DNA from: a bacterium 1XD21-13
Lineage (GTDB): Bacteria; Bacillota; Clostridia; Lachnospirales; Lachnospiraceae
DNA: 64,000 nucleotides
Assembly (NCBI GenBank): GCA_009917555.1
Contig: QZDX01000007.1
Span: 62,001-126,000, forward strand
Direction of reading: 5' to 3'
The position numbers and the translations under genes are program-made. The notes beneath the pieces were generated by a model. That model was not told the origin of the DNA and searched no databases. It worked only from the letters and a program-made list of their open reading frames with translations. Shown piece by piece: positions 8,444 through 16,031 of the stretch. Positions within the stretch are counted from its first letter, which is position 1; each line of letters starts with the position of its first letter.

Positions 8444-8935
8444 TTGAAATTCAAATTAAATAAAGTATTCCGCTTTCGGAGGCGTGTCAACCAAAAATAC
8501 AAGGACGTGCTGTTCCGCTTTATTTTTCAAGACAAGAGGGATTTGCTGTCCTTGTACAATGCGGTCAATGGTACAGACTATCAAAACCCGGAGGAGCTGG
8601 CGATCAATACTCTGGAGAATGTTATTTACCTGAAAATGAAGAACGATCAGTCCTTCCTGGTAGGCGCTTCCATGAATCTCTATGAGCATCAAAGCACCTG
8701 GAATCCCAACATGTCTCTCCAGGGTCTTTTGTATTTTTTAGAGCTGTATGAGCGGTATGTGAACAGCCAGGGCTACCGCCTGACAGGGAACACACAGATA
8801 CCACTGCCTTTTCCCAACTACATTGTTTTTTACAACGGAATGGAGAAGGAAATTTTGACTTTAGATCAGGCAGAGGAACAGCTGGAGGAGCAAAAAGAAG
8901 TGTTTGGTTTATGGTATCAGGAACAGAAAAAATAG
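8444..8935 (+). pseudogene. Rpn-family PD-(D/E)XK nuclease/transposase, N-terminal half only
   Basis: Members of the Rpn (COG5464, recombination-promoting nuclease) family are about 300 residues. This frame gives 163. It has the family N-terminal region in good order: KYKDVLFRFIFQDK, LLSLYNAVNGTDY, the catalytic-core strands with ENVIYLKMKND and LYEHQST, and PFPNYIVFYNG. It then ends shortly after in a polar tail instead of the C-terminal helical region. The start is a TTG with AAAGGAG upstream. A complementary C-terminal remnant of this family is found separately at 33.6 kb. It is possibly still translated, but as a truncated protein. Confidence 0.75.
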
Positions 8936-8950
8936 AATGGAGGACAAAGA

Positions 8951-9298
8951 ATGTTATTCATTGAATACCCAAAATGCAGTACCTGCCAGAAGGCAAAAAA
9001 ATGGCTGGAGGCCAATCACATTGAATTTGAGGACCGCCACATTGTAGAACAGAATCCCACCGAGGAGGAGCTGCGTACCTGGATAAAGGAGAGCGGCCTG
9101 CCCCTTAAGCGCTTTTTCAACACCAGCGGTATGAAATACCGGGAGCTGGGACTAAAGGACAAGCTGGAGACCATGAGCGAGGAGGAACAGATTCGTTTGC
9201 TGGCCACAGACGGCATGCTGGTAAAACGCCCACTGATCATCGGCGAGAAGATTCTTACAGGCTTCCGTGAAAAAGAATGGACGGAGGTCTTGCTGTAG
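8951..9298 (+). CDS. ArsC/Spx-like thioredoxin-fold protein
   Basis: A 115-residue protein with the ArsC/YffB/MgsR pattern: YPKCSTCQKAKKWL near the N-terminus giving a CxxC redox pair (residues about 9-12), then the helical insertion with RTWIKESGLPLKRFFNTSG, and the C-terminal RPLIIGEKILTGF with the cis-proline. Relatives are arsenate reductase-like enzymes or Spx/MgsR transcription regulators. Without the RNA-polymerase contact residues being resolved by eye I leave the role open. The ribosome site GGAGG lies nine bases before the start. It has no visible partner genes. Confidence 0.85.
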   Translation: MLFIEYPKCSTCQKAKKWLEANHIEFEDRHIVEQNPTEEELRTWIKESGLPLKRFFNTSGMKYRELGLKDKLETMSEEEQIRLLATDGMLVKRPLIIGEKILTGFREKEWTEVLL

Positions 9299-9409
9299 CC
9301 TGAAGCATGGAGGCCATGGAGCAGGAAGCATCCGGAACCAATCGGCTGCTCTGCTTACCGGTGCATCTTGTGCAGAATAGATAAACATGCAAAAGAAAGG
9401 CCCTCAATA

Positions 9410-9438
9410 TTGACAAAATTTACAATTGATGGCACAAT
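9410..9438 (+). promoter_or_regulatory. Promoter of the sirtuin gene
   Basis: A consensus TTGACA, 17 bases, then CACAAT. It lies about 85 bases before the chosen start codon. Confidence 0.65.
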
Positions 9439-9522
9439 AAAGACAGAGAAAAATTGGAGGTATATCTGAAATAAATGCAGAGAGACCTTCAGGATACATC
9501 AAATTCTGCAGGAGGTATGGAT

Positions 9523-10269
9523 ATGGATCAATATGGAATGATTCGGGAAATTCTGGAGAAAAGCACCTACACAGTAGCCATGTGCGGCACAGACATGATG
9601 AAGGAGTCAGGAATGCAGAGTATGCGCGCCCCTGAGATCTCATATAAGGTAGAGCGGGAGTACGGCTATTCCCCGGAAGAGATATTTTCTTCCGTATTTT
9701 ACACCAACCGCACAGAGACCTTCTTTCGGTATTATAAAAAAGAGATGCTGGAGCCCACCTTAGAGCCCAGCGAAGGGTTTTTGGCTCTTGCGGAGCTGGA
9801 ACGAAGGGGACAGCTCCAGTGTTCCATCACCAACAATGTTTACGATCTGCCTGAGAGGGCAGGATGTAAGAATGTCCTGAACCTTCACGGAACCATTTTT
9901 GATAACGAGTGTCCGCGCTGCGGGAAAAAATATCCCATGGAGTACATTCGGGATGCAAAAAAGATTCCCCTGTGCGAGAAGTGCCAGATACCTGTGCGGC
10001 CTAAGGTGATGCTGTTCGGGGAGCAGGTGGATAACCAGCTTATGACCAAGGCAGTCAATGAGATTTCCAAGGCAGACGTGCTGCTGCTTTTGGGAACAAC
10101 CTTCAGCTCCGGACTTTGCGATCAGTATGTGAAGTACTTTGAGGGAAGCAATCTGATCCTGATCAACAGCCAAGAGCATTTTATGGACGAGAAGGCAGAT
10201 GTGATTCTCCATGAGGAGGTAAAAACCGCACTGCCCAAAATTGTCTGGCCGGAAGGAAAAAAAGCATAA
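9523..10269 (+). CDS. Divergent Sir2-type NAD-dependent deacylase
   Basis: Sirtuins remove acyl groups from lysines using NAD. This 248-residue protein has the zinc ribbon (Cys130-x2-Cys133 and Cys151-x2-Cys154), the catalytic His in NLHG (His122), and RPKVMLFGE. Two NAD-binding motifs deviate: the usual GAG-IS-ESGIPDFR is CGTDMMKESGMQSMR, and TQNID is TNNVYD. Start 9523 is preferred because AGGAGG ends seven bases before it; the ATG at 9517 is too close to it. It stands alone between its own promoter and a terminator. Whether it still binds NAD in the usual way is open. Confidence 0.85.
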   Translation: MDQYGMIREILEKSTYTVAMCGTDMMKESGMQSMRAPEISYKVEREYGYSPEEIFSSVFYTNRTETFFRYYKKEMLEPTLEPSEGFLALAELERRGQLQCSITNNVYDLPERAGCKNVLNLHGTIFDNECPRCGKKYPMEYIRDAKKIPLCEKCQIPVRPKVMLFGEQVDNQLMTKAVNEISKADVLLLLGTTFSSGLCDQYVKYFEGSNLILINSQEHFMDEKADVILHEEVKTALPKIVWPEGKKA

Positions 10270-10282
10270 AAAAGACGGAAAG

Positions 10283-10306
10283 GGACTGCCCTGGCAGTCC
10301 TTTTTT
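10283..10306 (+). terminator. Terminator after the sirtuin gene
   Basis: Stem GGACTGCC / GGCAGTCC with a 2-base loop centre, followed by six T. Confidence 0.9.
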
Positions 10307-10414
10307 ATGCACACGGTATTTTTGGGTGAGTACATAAGCCAAAGCTGGCTGGCGCCCGGATTCCATTGAAAAACAATAAGTTCCACTACAACAAAAAAGG
10401 AGAACAACACATTT

Positions 10415-10981
10415 ATGAAATTACTGGAAGAACGGATTTTGCAGGAAGGAATGGTGATTGGAGAGGATATCCTTAAGGTAGACGGATTTATCAATCACCA
10501 GGTAGACATAGAGCTGATGGAGGCCCTTGGAAGAGATATGGCAGAGCATTTTGAAGGGCAGGGCATCACAAAGGTATTCACCATAGAATCCTCCGGAATC
10601 GCTCCGGCCTTATTTACGGCAAAATACCTGAACGTGCCCATGGTAATTCTCAAAAAACAGATATCCCAAAATCTTCAGACTGAGGTTTGGCAGACCGAAG
10701 TGGCCTCCTACACCAAGGATATCTCCTACGAGCTGACCCTTGCAAAGAATTACATTTCCGACACAGACCATATCCTGATAGTAGACGATTTTTTGGCCAA
10801 CGGCGAGGCTGCTACAGGAGCAGTGAGACTGATTCGGAAAGCCCACGCAACCATAGCAGGCGTAGGCGTTCTCATAGAAAAAGCCTTCCAGCCCGGTCGG
10901 GCAAAGCTGGAGAGCCAGGGAATTACCGTGTACGCCCAGGCATCCATCCAATCATTTCAAAATGGACAGGCCATATTTTAA
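10415..10981 (+). CDS. xpt: Xanthine phosphoribosyltransferase
   Basis: Purine salvage enzyme joining xanthine to PRPP to give XMP. Length is 188 residues, as in the family. The opening MKLLEERILQEG, the GxGI-like ESSGIAPALFTA segment and the PRPP-binding motif ILIVDDFLANGEAA (about 120-133) are characteristic. The start follows AAAGGAGAA by seven to eight bases. In many Firmicutes xpt is controlled by a guanine riboswitch; the 108 bases upstream show no such aptamer. It is a single gene here, not paired with pbuX. Confidence 0.93.
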   Translation: MKLLEERILQEGMVIGEDILKVDGFINHQVDIELMEALGRDMAEHFEGQGITKVFTIESSGIAPALFTAKYLNVPMVILKKQISQNLQTEVWQTEVASYTKDISYELTLAKNYISDTDHILIVDDFLANGEAATGAVRLIRKAHATIAGVGVLIEKAFQPGRAKLESQGITVYAQASIQSFQNGQAIF

Positions 10982-11115
10982 AAAGCATATCCATTGAGAT
11001 AAAAACACTAAATGAGGGGTATATATGCAGATACGCAAGGAGGCGTGTCCGCCCCAAAAGGACATTCATTAAGAGATACCTGTATAATATGTAAGAAAGA
11101 AGGAAAATAAATCAA

Positions 11116-12006
11116 ATGAAAATACCATCATGGGGACTGGAAAAAAGAGATCTTCCCCGACTCATAACTGCCATCACAGGAATGCTGGTCTTCTCCATCG
11201 GCATAAACATCTTCGTAGTTCCGGCAGAGCTCTACAACGGAGGCGTACTGGGAATCAGCCAGATCCTGCGAACACTGCTGATACGCTATGCACATCTGAA
11301 CCTGGGAAGCGTGGATATAGCAGGTCTCATCAACCTCCTGCTGAACATCCCCTTATTCATCCTGGCCTACCGTTCAATCAGCAAGGGATTCTTTGTACGC
11401 ACCCTGATCTGCGTGATCAGCCAGACCATATTCATGACCGTGATCCCCATCCCTGCCGTCCCCTTGGTGGAGGATACCCTGACAGCCAGCCTGATCGGAG
11501 GCATCATCGGAGGCGCCGGCATCGGCATCGCCCTCCAGAGCGGCGGTTCCAGCGGCGGCATGGACATCCTGGGTGTCTACTACACCAAGCGCCGCCAGGA
11601 CTTCAGCGTAGGCCGCCTCTCCCTGACCGTCAACCTGTTCATCTACCTGGCCTGTGCCCTCCTGTTTGACATCACCGTAGTCATTTACTGCGTCATATAC
11701 ACAGCAGTCAGCACCCTCATCATGGACCGCACCCACAGCCAGAACATCAGCACCGAAGTATTCATCTTCACCAAAGAGCCCCCCGAACAGATCATGAACT
11801 ACATCCTAAAAGATCTCATCCGCGGAGCCACCTACTGGGAAGCCAAGGGAGGCTACACCGAAGAAACCACCAACATTATCTTCACCGTAATCTCCAAACA
11901 CGAGCTCACAGTCCTAAAGCGAAAATTACGTATCCTGGACCCCCAAGCCTTCGTAGTAAGCAAAGAGCACGTAGGAATCGAAGGCAAATTCGTCAAACAC
12001 CTATAA
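11116..12006 (+). CDS. YitT family membrane protein (DUF161 + DUF2179)
   Basis: A 296-residue integral membrane protein with five to six transmembrane helices (about 15-190) followed by a cytoplasmic ACT-like DUF2179 domain (about 200-296, with IIFTVISKHELTVLKRKLRILDP). The loop QSGGSSGGMDILGVYY is a family mark. The function of the YitT group is not settled. The gene uses almost only C-ending codons (ATC, ACC, AAC), unlike glyA or aspS, and the following sigma factor gene shares this bias. A terminator and a very long hairpin follow. Confidence 0.9.
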   Translation: MKIPSWGLEKRDLPRLITAITGMLVFSIGINIFVVPAELYNGGVLGISQILRTLLIRYAHLNLGSVDIAGLINLLLNIPLFILAYRSISKGFFVRTLICVISQTIFMTVIPIPAVPLVEDTLTASLIGGIIGGAGIGIALQSGGSSGGMDILGVYYTKRRQDFSVGRLSLTVNLFIYLACALLFDITVVIYCVIYTAVSTLIMDRTHSQNISTEVFIFTKEPPEQIMNYILKDLIRGATYWEAKGGYTEETTNIIFTVISKHELTVLKRKLRILDPQAFVVSKEHVGIEGKFVKHL

Positions 12007-12054
12007 CACCCCATCACAAAACTTCAAAAGCCTTGCCATATAAAGCGCAAAAAC

Positions 12055-12078
12055 AGGGCGGATATCCCGCCCTATTTT
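12055..12078 (+). terminator. Terminator after yitT-like gene
   Basis: Seven-pair stem AGGGCGG / CCGCCCT with a 5-base loop, then ATTTT. Confidence 0.7.
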
Positions 12079-12106
12079 AATAGAGACATCTTACCAGGAA
12101 GCCAGA

Positions 12107-12178
12107 AAGCGGCGCAGGACCGGCTCAGGTTTTTCCGAACACAGATATGGAAAAGCCTGAGCCGGTCCTGCGCCGCTT
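12107..12178. repeat. Long perfect hairpin, copy A of a dispersed palindrome
   Basis: Arms 12107-12129 and 12156-12178 are perfectly complementary over 23 bases. Adding the inner TTTTTCC / GGAAAAG gives a 30-pair stem with one wobble and a 12-base loop. Read on the minus strand, the core CTTTTCCATATCTGTGTTCG is shared with the hairpin at 40441-40542, although the outer arms differ completely. There is no T run, so it is not a standard terminator. Confidence 0.75.
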
Positions 12179-12300
12179 CCGTCCGCCTTAAAAAAATTAA
12201 AAAAATTGAAGATACATCCCCCCAACATTCGTTATAATAATGAACAGATAATTACCTGTCAAAACAAAAAAACTGCAAGAACGGAGGGGAGGCGGATGCA

Positions 12301-12816
12301 ATCAATCGGGATGAACAACTGGCAGCTCTGATAGATCACTACCAAAACCTGATATTTTCCATCTGCTACAAAATAACCGCCGACTACTTTGCAGCAGAGG
12401 ACCTGGCACAGGAAACCTTCCTGTCCGCATATGAAAAATACGCCGCCTTCGACGGCAGAAACGAAAAATCCTGGATCTGCAGAATCGCCACCAACAAAGC
12501 CTTAGACTACTTAAAACACTCCGGCAGAAAGCAGATCCCCGCGGAAGATCAATACTTCACCAGCCAGAAGGATCCGGCCCGGACGCCCGAAGAAGCCTGC
12601 CTGGAGGAAGAGGTACGGCAGGAACTCTACCTCACCTGCAAGTCCCTAAAGCCTCCCTACGACGAGATAGCCTTGGACTACTACTATTACGAAATGGACG
12701 TAGGAGAAATCGCCGAAAAGCGGGGCCGCAACACAAAAACAGTGCAGACACAAATCTACCGGGCCAGAGGCATGCTCCGAAAACACTATGACAAAAAGGA
12801 GGGAAAGCGCGCATGA
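12301..12816 (+). CDS. ECF-type RNA polymerase sigma factor, no in-frame ATG/GTG/TTG start
   Basis: The frame encodes a clear sigma-70 family ECF protein of about 170 residues: region 2 (LIDHYQNLIFSICYKIT, AAEDLAQETFLSAYEK, WICRIATNKALDYLKH) and region 4 (DEIALDYYYYEMDVGEIAEK, KTVQTQIYRARGMLRKHY). No usual start codon is in frame near the ribosome site GGAGGGGAGG at 12283-12292. An ATG at 12296 has good spacing but is one base out of frame and meets a stop after 11 codons. Either one base is missing just after the ATG, or a rare start such as ATC 12301 is used. The stop overlaps the next start (ATGA), so the operon is otherwise intact. Confidence 0.8.
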   Translation: MNRDEQLAALIDHYQNLIFSICYKITADYFAAEDLAQETFLSAYEKYAAFDGRNEKSWICRIATNKALDYLKHSGRKQIPAEDQYFTSQKDPARTPEEACLEEEVRQELYLTCKSLKPPYDEIALDYYYYEMDVGEIAEKRGRNTKTVQTQIYRARGMLRKHYDKKEGKRA

Positions 12817-13202
12817 GAACAGAATATGAGAAAATCAAAGACTTGGATGCGTATACCGAACAGCTCATCCGTCAGGTAGAGGCGGAGGGTCTCATCAAAG
12901 CTCCCGCCCACATGAAGCAGGAAATCCTGGATCGCTCCGGGCGCATGGACTATCAGCTTGCGGTAACCACTAAAAAAGTATCCAGGCAGATGCAGCTTTT
13001 CTTCTACAGTTTAAAGGTAGGCGCAGCCGTAGTAACTGCCCTGTTTCTTCTGCTTATGGTGCCGAAGGAGCTTCCCCAGGCAGAGCCCATGGCTCCGAGA
13101 GAAGCGGCGAGGCGGCAGGAAGAAACCTTGAACCGCAGGCTGAACAACGGAATACGGGAAATCAATCAGATGCTGAACGAAATCATAGATTGGGAATGGT
13201 AG
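12813..13202 (+). CDS. Putative anti-sigma factor, single-pass membrane protein
   Basis: A 129-residue protein starting inside the sigma factor stop codon (ATGA overlap), the classical sigma/anti-sigma coupling. It has a cytoplasmic N-terminal part (1-64), one transmembrane helix (about 66-84, LKVGAAVVTALFLLLMV) and an outer tail with a helical, Arg/Glu-rich end. No zinc-binding anti-sigma motif (HxxxCxxC) is visible, so the call rests on position and topology. Similar sigma-plus-membrane-protein pairs are common in Lachnospiraceae. Confidence 0.6.
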   Translation: MRTEYEKIKDLDAYTEQLIRQVEAEGLIKAPAHMKQEILDRSGRMDYQLAVTTKKVSRQMQLFFYSLKVGAAVVTALFLLLMVPKELPQAEPMAPREAARRQEETLNRRLNNGIREINQMLNEIIDWEW

Positions 13203-13265
13203 CACCCAAAAACAGAATCAGTACATGAAATCAGAAAATAAAAACAGTAATACCTAATGTTTGGA

Positions 13266-13294
13266 AGAGGATATTACGCAACTTATCATGGAGG
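13266..13294 (+). repeat. Leader motif before the TM2-like membrane protein
   Basis: GAGGATATTACGCAACT, six bases, then GGAGG, then the start codon at 13303. One mismatch to the ATTACGGAACT consensus; same spacing to the ribosome site as the other copies. Confidence 0.6.
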
Positions 13295-13302
13295 ACAAAA
13301 TA

Positions 13303-13872
13303 ATGACAAAGAAAAAAAGTGGCTTTTGGACATTTCTTTTTTCCTGGATACCGGGAGCAGGAGAAATGTATATGGGGTTCATGAGAATGGGCATCAGCCT
13401 GATGATACTGTTTTGGGGAATCATAGCCCTGGCTGTTTTCTTTAATACGGAATTTATTATATATATAGACGTGATCGTATGGTTTTACAGCTTCTTTCAT
13501 GCGCATAATCTCCGTGCTATGGACGACGAGGACTTCTACGCGCTGGAGGATCACTATCTGATTCCCGTTGACATGGATCAGGAGTTTTGGAGTAAAATAA
13601 CCATCGCAAAATACCGTAAACTTCTGGCCGGAATCTTAATTGTGTTCGGCGTTGCGGTTCTCTGGAACTCCATTCTGGCTCTGCTTTACTGGAGCCTGCC
13701 GGACTATATATGGAAATACGTAAGCAGCATCAGCAGGTTTGTTCCCCAGATTGTACTGGGAATTGGAATCATCGCGGTAGGGCTTCTGCTGATTCGCGGC
13801 AAAAAGCAGGAGCTTCTTGAGGAAGATGGGGGGGAAGAGTATGCAGGAGAAACAGACCATTCGCGTTCATAG
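13303..13872 (+). CDS. Membrane protein of the sigma-factor operon (TM2-like start)
   Basis: A 189-residue protein with four to five hydrophobic segments. The beginning (FWTFLFSWIPGAGEMYMGFMRMGISLM) resembles the TM2 pattern of a glycine-bearing membrane hairpin, at residues about 6-32. Between the second and third helices lies a polar loop with a run of acidic residues (AMDDEDFYALEDHY). Start 13303 is chosen because GGAGG lies eight bases upstream; the longer frame from 13261 would read through the leader motif. It overlaps the next gene. I know no function for it, but its place suggests a role in sensing or answering envelope stress. Confidence 0.7.
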   Translation: MTKKKSGFWTFLFSWIPGAGEMYMGFMRMGISLMILFWGIIALAVFFNTEFIIYIDVIVWFYSFFHAHNLRAMDDEDFYALEDHYLIPVDMDQEFWSKITIAKYRKLLAGILIVFGVAVLWNSILALLYWSLPDYIWKYVSSISRFVPQIVLGIGIIAVGLLLIRGKKQELLEEDGGEEYAGETDHSRS

Positions 13873-14167
13873 GGTAGGAACCGTCACCTTCGGACTGGTA
13901 CTGGTGGTTATGGGAGCCCTGTGTCTGCTGAGATTAATCTTTCCGATCCTAAACTATGAGATGATCTTCCGCCTGTGGCCCTGCGTATTCATCTGCCTGG
14001 GATGCGAGGTGCTTCTAAGCAGCCGTAAGCCCGACCAGCGTGTGGTGTATGACGGGGCGGCCATATTTCTTCTGGTCCTCTTGATACTTTTTGCTATGAG
14101 TATGGCAGGAATGGACTGGATCTTTACCCACTATCCGGAATATTCAGGAAGGGTGGTCACCTGGTAA
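13841..14167 (+). CDS. LiaF/LiaI-like small membrane protein
   Basis: A 108-residue protein with three to four transmembrane helices. The pattern of helix, VVMGALCLLRLIF, then RLWPCVFICLGCEVLL, matches the LiaI-LiaF-like transmembrane region (DUF5668 type), in which a WP pair precedes a G-rich helix. Start 13841 is preferred (GGAAGAG just upstream); it overlaps the previous gene by 32 bases, so the two are likely translated together. LiaF-type proteins act in cell-envelope stress signalling, which fits the sigma factor upstream. Confidence 0.65.
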   Translation: MQEKQTIRVHRVGTVTFGLVLVVMGALCLLRLIFPILNYEMIFRLWPCVFICLGCEVLLSSRKPDQRVVYDGAAIFLLVLLILFAMSMAGMDWIFTHYPEYSGRVVTW

Positions 14168-14275
14168 CAGGGGACATGGAAAAGGCATAGGATATATTAC
14201 GAAATTATAAATAAGAAATGTGATCCGATTTACGACAACCTATCCCGTTCATATCCGGAATATGTTCTTATATGG

Positions 14276-14315
14276 AAAAAGCCTGCGATCCGCAAGAGAG
14301 GATCGCAGGCTTTTT
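14276..14315 (+). terminator. Terminator hairpin after the sigma-factor operon
   Basis: Sixteen-pair stem AAAAAGCCTGCGATCC / GGATCGCAGGCTTTTT with an 8-base loop ending in a T run. The sequence ATATGGAAAAAGCCTG at its start resembles part of the long palindrome at 12.1 kb. Confidence 0.85.
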
Positions 14316-14351
14316 GCGCATATTTCTTTTGCCCTGAGGAGGCAGATCATG

Positions 14352-14428
14352 TATAATAAAAGTGATTACACAGATGATAAAAGGATACAGGTGTACCATG
14401 GGGAATATTACGGAACTGGAATAGGAGA
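14352..14428 (+). promoter_or_regulatory. Promoter -10 and leader motif before the YesN-type regulator
   Basis: TATAAT at 14352 is preceded by TG and has no good -35 box. About 50 bases further on, AATATTACGGAACT (14405 onward), five bases, then AGGAG form the recurrent leader, followed by the start codon at 14433. Confidence 0.6.
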
Positions 14429-14432
14429 GCAT

Positions 14433-16031
14433 ATGTATACTATCGTAATCGCAGACGACGAGGCTGAGCTGCGTCAGGCGCTCATTCGGCGGATCGACTG
14501 GAAGGAAGTAGGCTTTGAGGTAGTGGGAGAGGCAGAGAACGGCGTGGAGGCCCTGGAGCTGGTAGAGAAGCTTGAGCCGGACCTGCTCCTTACGGACGTT
14601 CGGATGCCCTTTATGTCCGGCATCGAGCTTGCCAGGGCGGTTAGGGAGATCCGCCCCAACATCCAGATCGCCTTCCTAAGCGGCTTTGACGACTTTACCT
14701 ACGCCCAGCAGGCCATCCAGTACAACATCATCAGCTACCTCTTAAAGCCCATATCCTCAAAGGAGCTTACGGAGGAGCTGAAGAAAATCAAACAGAAAAT
14801 AGATGTAAAGTTTGAGGAATTCACGAAAAAAAATGCAGAGCAGGAGCAGCAGAGCCTTATGGTATTTTTTATGCCTCTGCTTCTGGATTCCTTTTTGGAT
14901 GCCCAGGGAGAGGAGCGGGAGGAGGCGCTGATTAAGGAGGCGGTGCGCCGGGGCTTTATAGGGCCTGAGCATACGTACATGCACTATACGGTGCTGGTCA
15001 CCAGCTTTTGGGACGGCCAGGGAAAAAACCGCACCTCTGAGGGGGATGTAAACGCGGTGAACCTGATTCTGCGCAAATACATCCGCTATATAAGCTTCTA
15101 CACCGAGGGCCGAATCGTATCCCTGCTGACGGGAACAAGGACAAGCCTCACCAAATACCTGCACATCATTGTGGAGGACATTTCCCAGAGTGTAAAGAGA
15201 ATTATGAATCTGACGGCATCCATCGGCGTCAGCCGCATGGTGCCAGGGCTGGGGCACTGCCATGAGGCATATCTGGAAGCTATGGACGCCCTTGGCTATG
15301 CCAGGCGAAGTGATACCGGCGTTTCCTTTATCTCCGATATTGAGCGGACGGCTACCTTTGACCAGGAGGCAGTCCAGGCGGCAGTCAATGAGATCGAAAG
15401 ACTTCTGCGAAGCGGAACCGAGGAGGAGCTTCGCTCCTACCTGGAGCAGCTCTTTGAGGAGCTGGAGCAGGAGGATGCTCCGGCCATGAACATTCAGCTT
15501 GTGATGGTACAGCTTATTGCCGCCGTATTCCGGGTGGTCAATGCGGTGGCGGACAGTGAGGCCATACAGAATCTCCAGAAAACCTCCCCTCTTCTGGGAC
15601 AGCTCTTCTTTGAAAATCCCAGGGAAATGAAGGAGCGCTACCTGGCCTTTTGCCTGGCGGCAAGGGAGCTGGCCGCAGAGCATCGGAAAAAGAGCAGCTC
15701 TGTCATCTGCGACCGGGCTCTGTCCATTATGGAGAGCCGGTTTATGGACCCGGAGCTATCCTTAAATTCCATCAGCGGCGAGATTTCTGTAAGCCCCAAT
15801 TATCTGAGCACTCTGATTAAGCGCTCCACCGGCAGCACCTTCATTGACCTGCTGACCAGAAAGCGCATGGAGACGGCCAAAAAGCTGCTGCTGGAGACGC
15901 CCATGAAGATCCGGGAGGTTTCGGAAAAGTGCGGCTACAACGATCAACATTATTTCAGTTACTGCTTTAAAAAATACGAAGGCATTTCACCGAATGCATG
16001 CAGGAGGAAGCATGAAGAAGGACAGGCATAA
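14433..16031 (+). CDS. YesN-type response regulator (receiver + AraC DNA-binding)
   Basis: A 532-residue two-component regulator. The N-terminal receiver (about 1-120) has the acidic pair IADDE, the phosphorylated Asp55 in LLLTDVRMPF and the Lys in SYLLKP. A middle linker domain (about 140-420) follows, and the C-terminal AraC domain (about 430-530) has two helix-turn-helix units (LSLNSISGEISVSPNYLS and MKIREVSEKCGYNDQHYFS). Start 14433 lies nine bases after AGGAGAG; an upstream GTG at 14220 is rejected since it would read through the terminator hairpin. Its 3' end overlaps the YesM-type kinase gene. It probably drives the Mgl transport genes downstream. Confidence 0.95.
   Translation: MYTIVIADDEAELRQALIRRIDWKEVGFEVVGEAENGVEALELVEKLEPDLLLTDVRMPFMSGIELARAVREIRPNIQIAFLSGFDDFTYAQQAIQYNIISYLLKPISSKELTEELKKIKQKIDVKFEEFTKKNAEQEQQSLMVFFMPLLLDSFLDAQGEEREEALIKEAVRRGFIGPEHTYMHYTVLVTSFWDGQGKNRTSEGDVNAVNLILRKYIRYISFYTEGRIVSLLTGTRTSLTKYLHIIVEDISQSVKRIMNLTASIGVSRMVPGLGHCHEAYLEAMDALGYARRSDTGVSFISDIERTATFDQEAVQAAVNEIERLLRSGTEEELRSYLEQLFEELEQEDAPAMNIQLVMVQLIAAVFRVVNAVADSEAIQNLQKTSPLLGQLFFENPREMKERYLAFCLAARELAAEHRKKSSSVICDRALSIMESRFMDPELSLNSISGEISVSPNYLSTLIKRSTGSTFIDLLTRKRMETAKKLLLETPMKIREVSEKCGYNDQHYFSYCFKKYEGISPNACRRKHEEGQA

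Noticed and set aside
10307-10414. Purine riboswitch before xpt
   Set aside because: The gap is only 108 bases and lacks the three-stem aptamer with its conserved loop sequences.
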